Shown here: positions 1 through 8,900 of the stretch, one piece after another
How the letters are laid out: each line of letters begins with the position of its first letter
Position numbering within the stretch: the stretch's first letter is position 1
Assembly (NCBI GenBank): GCA_947498815.1
Contig: CANMLU010000004.1
Location: 310,001 to 374,000 of the forward strand
Direction: 5' to 3'
Source: an uncultured Aquimarina sp.
GTDB taxonomy: Bacteria; Bacteroidota; Bacteroidia; Flavobacteriales; Flavobacteriaceae
Length of the DNA stretch: 64,000 nt
Made by a program: the position numbers and the translations under genes
Notes under the pieces: model-generated
What the model was told of the DNA's origin: nothing
Seen by the model: only the letters and a program-made list of their open reading frames with translations
Databases searched by the model: none

Positions 1-171
1 CGAAGAGTCGAGTTAATGGGAGAAGGGCATCGCTTTTTTGATTTAGTGAGAACAGGAAGAGCCGCTGCAGAAATAGATGGCTTTGTAACAGGAAAACACG
101 AATTGTTTCCCATACCATTGATAGAAATTCAATTAGCCGGAAATAGATGGGAACAAAACTCTGGATACTAA
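1..171 (+). CDS. SusD/RagB-family outer-membrane glycan-binding lipoprotein, C-terminal fragment
   Basis: The window opens inside a reading frame that stays open from base 1 and stops with TAA at 169-171, giving the last 56 residues. The fragment reads RRVELMGEGHRFFDLVRTG, then a segment with LFPIPLIEIQ, and ends WEQNSGY. This is the usual tail of SusD/RagB proteins: an ERR-E---EG-R--DL-R motif, then LFPIP, then N-GY at the end. SusD lipoproteins cap a SusC TonB-dependent porin and hand oligosaccharides to it, so a susC gene is expected just upstream, outside the window. The next gene starts 23 bp downstream, so they are probably one operon. The N-terminus and lipobox cannot be seen. Confidence 0.9.
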   Translation, partial: RRVELMGEGHRFFDLVRTGRAAAEIDGFVTGKHELFPIPLIEIQLAGNRWEQNSGY

Positions 172-193
172 CAAAAAATAAAAACTAGAAAAG

Positions 194-1804
194 ATGAAAC
201 TTTTAAAATATATATTCAGCTTATGTCTACCAGTATTATTCATTTTGGGTTGTACTGATGATAATGATTTAGAATATCTGAATGAGATTGTGGCTCCCAC
301 AAATATATCTGCTCTTATACAAATTGCTCAAGATAATAGTGGATTAGTGACCATAATACCAAACGGAGATGGGGTAGTTTCTTTTGATGTTTATTTTGGA
401 GACGATACTGTCGAACCCGTTAATGTAAAACAAGGAGAAAGTATAACGCATTCCTATACAGAAGGTGTTTATAATTTAAAAATAATAGGTAATGGTATTA
501 CAGGTTTAAAAACTGAAACGGTACAAGAGGTAGCCGTATCATTTAATCCACCTGGAAATTTGGTAGCTACTATTGAAAATGATGTGGCAATCTCCAAACA
601 AGTAAATGTTACTGTAAATGCAGATAATGCCATGTCTTTTGAAGTCTATTTTGGCGAAACAGGAAACGATGTGCCAGTAACAGCAAGTATTGGAGAAACA
701 GCTTCTTATGTATACCGAGAATCAGGTACATATACCATTAGGGTAGTCGCAAAAGGAGGAGCTATAGCCATCACAGAATATACCGAGGACTTTTTGGTAA
801 CCGCAATTTTGCAACCTATACAATCCGCCCCAACACCACCTGCTAGATCAGCACAAGATGTTATTTCTATGTTTAGTGATGGGTATGCAGATGTTTCAAT
901 AGATACTTGGCGTACCTCATGGTCGGATGCTACTCTAGAAGATATTGATATAGATGGAAATCCTACCAAAAAGTACAGTGCTCTTAATTTCGTTGGAATA
1001 GAAGCAACCACTACTACAATAGATGCCAATTCAATGGAATATTTTCATACGGATATATGGTCTGCAGGCTTAACCGAGTTTAAAATTAAGTTGGTTGACT
1101 TTGGTGCCGATGGAGCCTTTGATGGAGGCGATGATGTAGAGCATGAAATTACAATCTCTAATCCTGATAATGATCAATGGGTTAGCTTAGATATTCCACT
1201 ATCTGATTTTACAGGATTGACTACAAAAGGGCATATTGCTCAATTAATTTATGTTGCATCACCTTCAGGAACAACAACGGTTTTTATTGATAATGTTTAT
1301 TTCTATAAGCCTCCCACACCGGCGGCTGGCTTAGAAGGAACATGGAAACTTGCACCGGAAGCAGGTGCTTTCAAAGTAGGGCCAGCACCTGGTAGTGGTG
1401 ACTTTTTTGCGAATAGCTTAGATGACGTAACGACCAGAGCTTGTTTTTTCGACGATGAGTATATTTTTTCAGGATCAGGAAGTTTTACTAATGTTTTGGG
1501 ATCAGAAACTTGGCTAGAAACGTGGCAAGGAGTGGTGTCTGATCAATGTGGAACACCAGTATCACCACATAATGGAGTAGGTGCGGCCACATATATTTAT
1601 GATGAAGGCGCAGGTACAATTACGCTTAATGGTGAAGGTGCCTATATAGGGCTACCCAAGGTAGTCAATGGTGGCGAATTACCGGGTATCCCCGTTCCAT
1701 CATCTATAACATATAATGTTACGCTTTCTAATGGTAATAATACAATGGAAGCAACTATCGATATCGGTGGAGGAATATTTTGGACGTATAAACTCATTAG
1801 GTGA
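194..1804 (+). CDS. PKD-domain surface glycan-binding lipoprotein of the beta-glucan locus
   Basis: A 536-residue lipoprotein: the signal sequence ends in FILGC, so Cys20 is the likely lipidated residue. Two PKD-like Ig domains follow (about 33-117 and 118-203). A jelly-roll, CBM-like domain occupies about 215-370, ending in a FIDNVYFY strand typical of galactose-binding-like folds. A last domain (about 380-536) starts EGTWKLAPEAG. That domain is related to the middle of the next protein, which begins KGPWRIKSEAPG. No catalytic motif is visible. Directly after susD and before GH16, this matches the position of the SusE/F-like surface glycan-binding proteins known from flavobacterial laminarin loci; glucan binding is inferred from context. 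Its TGA overlaps the upstream extension of the next frame. Confidence 0.8.
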   Translation: MKLLKYIFSLCLPVLFILGCTDDNDLEYLNEIVAPTNISALIQIAQDNSGLVTIIPNGDGVVSFDVYFGDDTVEPVNVKQGESITHSYTEGVYNLKIIGNGITGLKTETVQEVAVSFNPPGNLVATIENDVAISKQVNVTVNADNAMSFEVYFGETGNDVPVTASIGETASYVYRESGTYTIRVVAKGGAIAITEYTEDFLVTAILQPIQSAPTPPARSAQDVISMFSDGYADVSIDTWRTSWSDATLEDIDIDGNPTKKYSALNFVGIEATTTTIDANSMEYFHTDIWSAGLTEFKIKLVDFGADGAFDGGDDVEHEITISNPDNDQWVSLDIPLSDFTGLTTKGHIAQLIYVASPSGTTTVFIDNVYFYKPPTPAAGLEGTWKLAPEAGAFKVGPAPGSGDFFANSLDDVTTRACFFDDEYIFSGSGSFTNVLGSETWLETWQGVVSDQCGTPVSPHNGVGAATYIYDEGAGTITLNGEGAYIGLPKVVNGGELPGIPVPSSITYNVTLSNGNNTMEATIDIGGGIFWTYKLIR

Positions 1805-1827
1805 TTGAAAAATTAAAAAATAAGTAC

Positions 1828-3465
1828 ATGAAAAAATTAAAATATAATTTCGGAATTTTTATAGTATTAATGGTCTTATTTGGTAGCTGTCAAGAGGATG
1901 ACGTATCCATAGGAGAAATAGTAGCTCCTACAAATATACAAGTAACAGCAGAGATTGTAGGTACCGATGCCAATAATCCAAATGGGGATGGTAGTGGTAC
2001 AGTAAATTTTAGAGTCACAGCCAATAATGCGATTACCTATGCATTTGTTTTTAATGGAGATACAGAGGTGTCCCCGTCAGGAACCAAAACATATGATTTT
2101 TCGACAACTGGGTTAAGTACATATACAGTAACAGCAATTGCAATAGGTACTGGAGGTGTATCATCTAGTACTTCTGTTGAAGTAGAAGTATTGGTTTTAT
2201 ATGAACCTCCAATAGAATTGATAACAACCCTTACAAAAGGGCCGTGGAGAATCAAAAGTGAAGCCCCCGGGCATTTTGGTTTGGGCCCCGTTGGAGGTGT
2301 AAATCCAGGTGAATTTTTTGCAGCTCCGCCTTTCGATAAGTCTGCTACAGGAATGTACGATGATCGCTATATTTTTAATGCAGATGGAACATTTACACAT
2401 ATCACTAATAGTACTAACGATGACCCGGTTGAAAACACTGATGGAACAGTATTTGGACGCGTGGACCTTATCGACGAATTGGGTGCACATTCTGAAACTC
2501 CAAATGGAGCTGATATAGAAAACTATCCATTAAGTGATTATTCCAAACAATGGTCTGTAAGTGCCCCGGGTGGTATCGAAACAATCAATTTAACTGGTAC
2601 AGGCTTTATTGGTTACTATACTGGTGGTAACCACAAGTATGAGCTGTTTAAATATGAAGAACAACCAGAAAACGAATTGATTTTAAGAACTACAGATGGT
2701 AATAATGAATTCGATTGGTGGTTTGTAATAACCAACGAAGAACCAGAAATGGGCACCGTAGTTCAACCTCCTTTTAATACACTCGTTTGGTCCGATGAGT
2801 TTGATGTTGATGGCGCACCAGATACTGCCAATTGGACATATGATCTGGGTACAGGAACTAACGGATGGGGAAACAATGAATCTCAATCCTACACGAATGA
2901 TCCGGCTAATGTTGTTGTGGAAGGAGGAGCATTAAAAATTACAGCCAAAGCCGAAAGTGGAGGAGGGTACACTTCTGCCCGGATTAAAACACAGGGTTTA
3001 TTCAAGTTTACTTATGGTAGAGTTGAAGTAAGAGCCAAACTTCCGACAGGAGGAGGAACATGGCCGGCAATATGGATGCTAGGAGCCAACATTACAGATG
3101 TGGGTTGGCCAGAATGTGGAGAAATTGATATAATGGAGCATGCAGGTAATAACCAGGATAAAGTTTCTAGTGCATTACACTTTCCAGGAAACTCAGGTGG
3201 GAACCCAATTTTCAAGGGGACCGATGTGCCTGGAGCATCTTCAGATTTTCATGTCTATGCTGTAGAATGGTCTTCGGATGAGATAGTTTTCTCAATAGAT
3301 AATATAGAGTACCATAGCTACTCGTATACAAGCAATTTACCATATTATAACAACGATTTCTTTTTAATACTAAACGTAGCCATGGGAGGTGGTTTCGGTG
3401 GAGCAATTGACCCAACATTTACCGAATCGGCTATGGAAATAGATTATGTCCGGGTTTATCAATAA
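1828..3465 (+). CDS. GH16 endo-beta-1,3-glucanase (laminarinase) lipoprotein with PKD domain
   Basis: A 545-residue protein. I place the start at ATG 1828 because MKKLKYNFG then leads directly into a lipoprotein signal (LFGSC, Cys21); the frame is also open from a GTG at 1801, which would overlap the previous stop. Order: PKD-like domain (about 27-112), a domain shared with the preceding lipoprotein (about 115-285), and a GH16 catalytic domain (about 295-545) opening LVWSDEFD. The active-site motif EIDIME gives Glu432 (nucleophile), Asp434 and Glu437 (acid/base). GH16 enzymes with this signature cut internal beta-1,3 bonds of laminarin or mixed-linkage glucan. Lipid anchoring suggests it acts at the outer membrane beside SusCD. 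The exact glucan specificity is not readable from sequence. Confidence 0.9.
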   Translation: MKKLKYNFGIFIVLMVLFGSCQEDDVSIGEIVAPTNIQVTAEIVGTDANNPNGDGSGTVNFRVTANNAITYAFVFNGDTEVSPSGTKTYDFSTTGLSTYTVTAIAIGTGGVSSSTSVEVEVLVLYEPPIELITTLTKGPWRIKSEAPGHFGLGPVGGVNPGEFFAAPPFDKSATGMYDDRYIFNADGTFTHITNSTNDDPVENTDGTVFGRVDLIDELGAHSETPNGADIENYPLSDYSKQWSVSAPGGIETINLTGTGFIGYYTGGNHKYELFKYEEQPENELILRTTDGNNEFDWWFVITNEEPEMGTVVQPPFNTLVWSDEFDVDGAPDTANWTYDLGTGTNGWGNNESQSYTNDPANVVVEGGALKITAKAESGGGYTSARIKTQGLFKFTYGRVEVRAKLPTGGGTWPAIWMLGANITDVGWPECGEIDIMEHAGNNQDKVSSALHFPGNSGGNPIFKGTDVPGASSDFHVYAVEWSSDEIVFSIDNIEYHSYSYTSNLPYYNNDFFLILNVAMGGGFGGAIDPTFTESAMEIDYVRVYQ

Positions 3466-3492
3466 TTGATAGACCACAAAAAGTGCTGTTTT

Positions 3493-3524
3493 TGGGAGGC
3501 CGTTTTACCCCATATGGTCTTCCA
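3493..3524 (+). terminator. Imperfect hairpin between the GH16 and GH3 genes
   Basis: TGGGAGGCC (3493-3501) pairs with GGTCTTCCA (3516-3524) over nine positions, two of them G-U, with a 14-nt loop. No T-run follows. It sits 27 bp after the GH16 stop and could be a weak terminator or an RNA-processing/stability element inside the operon. Confidence 0.35.
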
Positions 3525-3562
3525 AAGAGCACATTATAAAAATCAAATTTTAATACCAAAAA

Positions 3563-5866
3563 ATGAATAACACTATTGTCATAAAAGTAATCATTCTTGC
3601 CTTGTTGTTATACAGTTGCAGTCGGCCTGCAGAGAAGCAAAGTACTACTATCTATGATGTTTTAGATAACACGATAGAAACAAAAGTAGATTCTTTGCTC
3701 TCTATCATGACGCTGGAAGAAAAAATAGGTCAAATGAACCAATATAATGGTTTTTGGGATGCAACGGGACCGGAACCAGAGGAAGGTGCAGCAGCAAAAA
3801 AATACGAACATCTTCGTAAAGGATGGGTAGGTTCTATGCTCAATGTAAGAGGGGTGAAGAATGTAAGAGCTGTACAAAAAATAGTAGTAGAAGAATCGAG
3901 ATTAGGAATTCCTTTAATCATAGGTTTTGATGTTATTCATGGGTATAAAACAATAAGTCCAATTCCCCTGGCAGAATCTGCAAGTTGGGATTTGGATGCC
4001 ATTCAAAAATCTGCCGGGGTAGCGGCATTGGAAGCTTCTGCAGCGGGAATAAATTGGACGTTTGCCCCAATGGTAGATATTTCTAGAGATGCCAGATGGG
4101 GACGTGTTATGGAAGGCGCCGGAGAAGACCCATTTCTTGGATCCAGAATAGCCGAAGCAAGAGTAAAAGGCTTTCAGGGAGAAAATCTTGCAGCCAACAA
4201 TACGATTGCAGCCTGCGCAAAGCATTTTGCCGGATACGGATTTGCCGAAGCAGGAAGAGATTATAATACCGTTGATATCGGCCCTTCTACGTTGAATAAT
4301 ATTGTCTTTCCTCCATTTAAGGCTGCTACAGATGCCGGAGTAAGAACTTTTATGAATTCATTTAATGAGCTTAATGGAATTCCTGCTACAGGGAATAAAT
4401 TTTTACAAAGAGATATTCTCAAGAACGATTGGGAGTTTAGCGGATTTATCGTTTCCGATTGGGGATCAATTACAGAAATGATAGCCCATGGATACGCAAA
4501 AGATGGCAAAACTGCAGCAGAAATAGCCTTGAATGCGGGCTCTGATATGGATATGGAATCTTACTTGTACGTTGAACATTTGGCACGACTTGTTCGAGAA
4601 GACAAAGTTGAAAAACACTTGATAGATGACGCGGTCAGAAGAATTCTAAGAGTAAAATATGAACTCGGATTATTTGATGACCCTTATAAGTACTGTAATG
4701 AAGAGAGAGAAAAAGAGCTTATTGGAAGCAAAGCCAATCATGAAGCAGTATTGGATATGGCCAAAAAATCTATCGTGCTTTTAAAGAATGACAAAAAACT
4801 CCTTCCACTTAAAAAAGAAGGACAAAAAATAGCTTTAATAGGAGCTTTGGCCAATGACAAAAATAGTCCCTTAGGTAGCTGGCGAATTGCTGCCGATGAT
4901 CATACGGCTGTCTCTGTACTAGAAGGTATGCAGCAATACAAAAAAAATACACTGGTGTATGCAAAAGGTGCAGATGTGTCTTTAGGTAAAACAGCCTTCG
5001 TTACGGAAACAAAAATTAATACAACCGATAAAAGTGAATTTAAAGAAGCTATCGAATCTGCTCAAAATGCAGATGTTGTAGTTATGGTTTTAGGTGAAAT
5101 AGGATTTCAAAGTGGCGAAGGAAGAAGTAGAACAGAATTAGATTTGCCAGGTGTACAGCAAGAACTTTTGGAAGCAGTATACAAAGCAAACCCCAATGTT
5201 GTTTTGGTTTTAAATAATGGTCGTCCGTTGGCAATCACATGGGCAGATGAACATATTCCTGCAATTGTTGAGGCTTGGCATTTGGGTTCACAAAGTGGTA
5301 ATGCCATAGCGCAGGTACTATATGGAGATTACAATCCAAGTGGAAAACTCCCCATGTCCTTTCCAAGAAATGTTGGACAGGTACCCATATATTATAACTA
5401 TAAAAACACCGGAAGACCCGTAGAACCAGATCCGGATATTGTATTCTGGTCGCACTACTCAGATCAGCAAAATACGCCTCTGTATCCTTTTGGTCATGGG
5501 TTGAGTTATGCTACGTTTAATTACGAAAACCTTGTCGTTGATAGTGTGAATTCTTCGATAGAGAGCCCTCAAGTTAAACTATCGGTTGAGGTAACGAATA
5601 CTAGTGATGTTGCAGGCAAAGAGGTCGTACAATTATACATAAGAGATGTTTTTGCAAGTATTACAAGGCCAGTAAAAGAGTTGAAAGGTTTTGAGATGAT
5701 TTCTCTACAGCCAGGAGAAACTAAAACGGTCAGTTTTGTTTTAGATCATACAACCTTGGGTTTTTATAATAATGATAATTCGTGGATTGTAGAACCAGGA
5801 GAATTTAAAGTTTTTATAGGTGGAAGTTCAAGGAATACGATAATGTCTAATTTCAATTTGGATTAG
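3563..5866 (+). CDS. bglX: GH3 beta-glucosidase, BglX-type
   Basis: 767 residues, close to the length of E. coli BglX. The N-terminus has a lipoprotein-like signal (LLLYSC). The first (alpha/beta) domain carries GFDVIHGYKT, WTFAPMVDISRDARWGR and GEDPFLGS, all hallmark GH3 segments. The catalytic nucleophile is Asp299 in FIVSDWGS. The second domain contains GRSRTELDLPG, LPMSFPRNVGQ and YPFGHGLSY, and the C-terminal fibronectin-like domain ends the protein (about 655-767). GH3 enzymes of this type release glucose from the non-reducing end of beta-glucan oligosaccharides. In this locus it would complete breakdown of fragments made by GH16, GH81 and GH5, probably in the periplasm. Gaps of 97 bp before and 117 bp after separate it from its neighbours on the same strand. 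Confidence 0.93.
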   Translation: MNNTIVIKVIILALLLYSCSRPAEKQSTTIYDVLDNTIETKVDSLLSIMTLEEKIGQMNQYNGFWDATGPEPEEGAAAKKYEHLRKGWVGSMLNVRGVKNVRAVQKIVVEESRLGIPLIIGFDVIHGYKTISPIPLAESASWDLDAIQKSAGVAALEASAAGINWTFAPMVDISRDARWGRVMEGAGEDPFLGSRIAEARVKGFQGENLAANNTIAACAKHFAGYGFAEAGRDYNTVDIGPSTLNNIVFPPFKAATDAGVRTFMNSFNELNGIPATGNKFLQRDILKNDWEFSGFIVSDWGSITEMIAHGYAKDGKTAAEIALNAGSDMDMESYLYVEHLARLVREDKVEKHLIDDAVRRILRVKYELGLFDDPYKYCNEEREKELIGSKANHEAVLDMAKKSIVLLKNDKKLLPLKKEGQKIALIGALANDKNSPLGSWRIAADDHTAVSVLEGMQQYKKNTLVYAKGADVSLGKTAFVTETKINTTDKSEFKEAIESAQNADVVVMVLGEIGFQSGEGRSRTELDLPGVQQELLEAVYKANPNVVLVLNNGRPLAITWADEHIPAIVEAWHLGSQSGNAIAQVLYGDYNPSGKLPMSFPRNVGQVPIYYNYKNTGRPVEPDPDIVFWSHYSDQQNTPLYPFGHGLSYATFNYENLVVDSVNSSIESPQVKLSVEVTNTSDVAGKEVVQLYIRDVFASITRPVKELKGFEMISLQPGETKTVSFVLDHTTLGFYNNDNSWIVEPGEFKVFIGGSSRNTIMSNFNLD

Positions 5867-5922
5867 AAGAGAGGTGTTTTTTTAAACAATTAAGTACCTA
5901 TTTAGATGAAACATAAAATGAA

Positions 5923-5956
5923 AAGAGTATACCGAACATGATTCCATGATACTCTT
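5923..5956 (+). terminator. Hairpin in the GH3-GH81 gap
   Basis: AAGAGTAT (5923-5930) and ATACTCTT (5949-5956) form a perfect 8-bp stem with an 18-nt loop, followed by an AT-rich stretch but no clean T-run. It ends 27 bp before the GH81 start codon, so it could equally be a 5' UTR structure of the GH81 mRNA. Confidence 0.4.
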
Positions 5957-5983
5957 ATATATATTATTTAACACAAACTCAAG

Positions 5984-8900
5984 ATGAAAAAGAACGTATT
6001 AATGCTAATTACTGTTTTAATAACAGGATTACTAGGGTTGCAAGATCTTAATAGTCAAATTGTACCCGTTGGTAATGGAAGTTATACAACAGTATTCCCT
6101 GGTGTAGATGCTGCAGGGCGAAATGGTTTCCCTTCTGGTACCCCTGGATTATCGGGTATAGCTGCAACCAAACCCGTTCCCACAAATGATTGGTGGTCGG
6201 ATTTAATTAAAACTGATCATGGTGCCAAAGCATTTAATTATCCTTTGTCCTTTAGATCATTATCCAGCGGACTCAATATAAATTACACAATTCCTTTGGC
6301 TTCCAGACCTAAAGAATATCGCCAGCCTATGAGTGATGTCCAAGCCATTGTAGTTGGTGTTGAAGGTCTGGGCACAACAAGCTCAACCGCTTCGGATCAT
6401 TCGGATTGGAGCGTAACCATGAATTGGGGAGATGAGTTTTATAGCACGATCAATATTGGTTCTCCCTTTGTTTATTTCGAGAAGAGTAACCCAGGGGCAT
6501 TGGCTAAAGTTTCAGTTAATTTTAATGGGGCGGGCACTAGCGTTGATGGAAATAAGCTCATTATTGAAAACAACATGAATAATTCAAATTATGTGGTTTT
6601 TGCCCCCACAGGGTCTACTTGGATTGGTAACAATGGTGTTTATACGTCTACTTTAAATGGAAAAAACTATTGGTCGATGGTGTTATTGCCATTTGGAGTT
6701 GATATGAATACAGCTATAAATAATTACGAGCAATATGCTTATGTATTCCCAAAGAATACAGAGGTAGATTGGAATTATAATGAAACCAATGGAAAGGTGA
6801 CAACTACCTTTACCGTGACTCCAGATATAAAAGAAGGTACAAATAACACAGTATTACAAGGACTTCTTCCTCATCAATGGGATCGCCTTGCATCCAGTTC
6901 TCCACAACCAACAGGAAACACATATCCTTCAGTACGCGGTACTATAAAAACATTAGCGTCAAATAGTTTTATTGTTGAAAATACATTTAGTGGTATTCTT
7001 CCAACGCTACCGGATCTTGGTAAATATACAGATGGTTTTGATCCTGCTTCATTATCACAAAAAATTGATCAGATTAAAAACGATGGCCTACCCGAATGGA
7101 CAGATTCTTATAATCAAGGTCAGGATATGAATCGCTTAATACAAGCGGCAAGAATTGCAGATCAAATGGGTAATATTGAAGCTCGAGACCTTCTTGTGAA
7201 TACCGTAAAAATAAGATTAGAGGATTGGTTATCTGCCGAAAGTGGAGAAGTAGCCTACTTGTTCTACTATAACTCCGATTGGAGTGCATTGCTTGGATAC
7301 CCAGCGGGACATCGACAGGATGTGAACCTTAACGACCATCACTTTCATTGGGGATATTTTATCCATGCTGCAGCTGCAGTAGAGCAATTCAATCCAGGTT
7401 GGGCAGCCCAATGGGGTGATATGATAAATGTACTAGTACGGGATGCGGCTAATCCATCACGCACAGATGATATGTTTCCTTTCCTTAGAAATTTTAGTCC
7501 ATATGCAGGTCATAGCTGGGCGAATGGTTTTTCTTCAGAACCTTTAGGAAATGACCAAGAATCCACATCAGAGTCCATGCAATTTAATTCGGCACTGATT
7601 CACTGGGGAACCATTACCAATAATAATGACTTGAGGGATCTTGGAATTTATTTGTACACGACCGAATTGTCTACTATTCAAGAGTATTGGTTCGATGTAG
7701 AAGAAAGAAGTTTTCAACCAGAATATGCTTATGAAATGGTGGCCAGAGTGTGGGCAAGTGGTTACGATAATGGAACATGGTGGACCGATGATGTAGCAGC
7801 CTCTTATGGGATACAGCTATATCCAATACATGGTGGTTCTTTATATCTAGGTCATAGAACAGATTATGTAGATAGAGTTTGGCAAGAAATGACTCAAAAC
7901 ACCGAGGTGCTAAGTAATACACCAAATGATAATTTATGGTACGATACGTACTGGAAATTTTTATCCTTCACCAATCCGCAAGAGGCGTTATCATTATATA
8001 GATCATATCCCGACAGAGGAATTAAAGTAGGTGTTTCGGATGTACAAACATATCATTGGTTACATACTATGGCTTCTCTTGGACAAGTAGCAAAAGAAAT
8101 TACGGCAGATTATCCAATTGCTTCGGTTTTTAATGATAATGGAAGCTTAACGTATGTTGCTCATAATTATGGGAACACCCAAATAACAGTTCGTTTTTCT
8201 AATGGGTATAATCTCGTGGTTCCTGCAAACAGCATGGCCACTAGTAGAGATGTAGATGTTAGTGTGAGTTTGTCTTCAGATACATCAGAAGTTGCTGCTG
8301 GAGGAAATGTAAACCTTACCGCAACTACTACTGGTAGCGGAATTACTAAAGTAGAATTTTATGTCGACGGAACTCTAATTGGTACAGATAGTCAGGCACC
8401 CTATACATTTAATAGCGGAGCACTTTCTGTAGGATTCCCAAGGATATATGCCAAGGCCTACGTAGGTGATAATTTAAGTATTTCGAATACTGTTGCAGTG
8501 CAGGTAGGTGCACAAATTGGGTATTCGGGCACACCAACTATTATCCCAGGAATTATTGAAGCTGGACAGTTTGATGTGTTTGAGGGAGGAAATGGCCAAG
8601 GAATAGCCTATTCTGATAAGGATACCTTCAATCAAGGTGATTTCAGACCTTCGGAAGGTGTAGATGCTAGTAGCACTACAAATGAAGGGAATACCGTGGG
8701 TTGGATTGATTCCGGAGAATGGTTGGAATATACTATTAATGCAGCAAATGCTGGTCGTTATAGAGTTACACTACGATATGCTTCTGGAAATTCTTCTGGA
8801 GGAGGACCATTTTGGTTTGAACGTGATGGGATTAAAATAAGCAATGACATCAATGTCTCCTTTACAGGAACGAATTGGGATGTTTGGCAAAACACAATTA

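Noticed and set aside
1801-1827. GTG start for the GH16 lipoprotein
   Set aside because: ATG at 1828 gives a direct lipoprotein signal; the earlier start would overlap the previous stop and add a charged tail.
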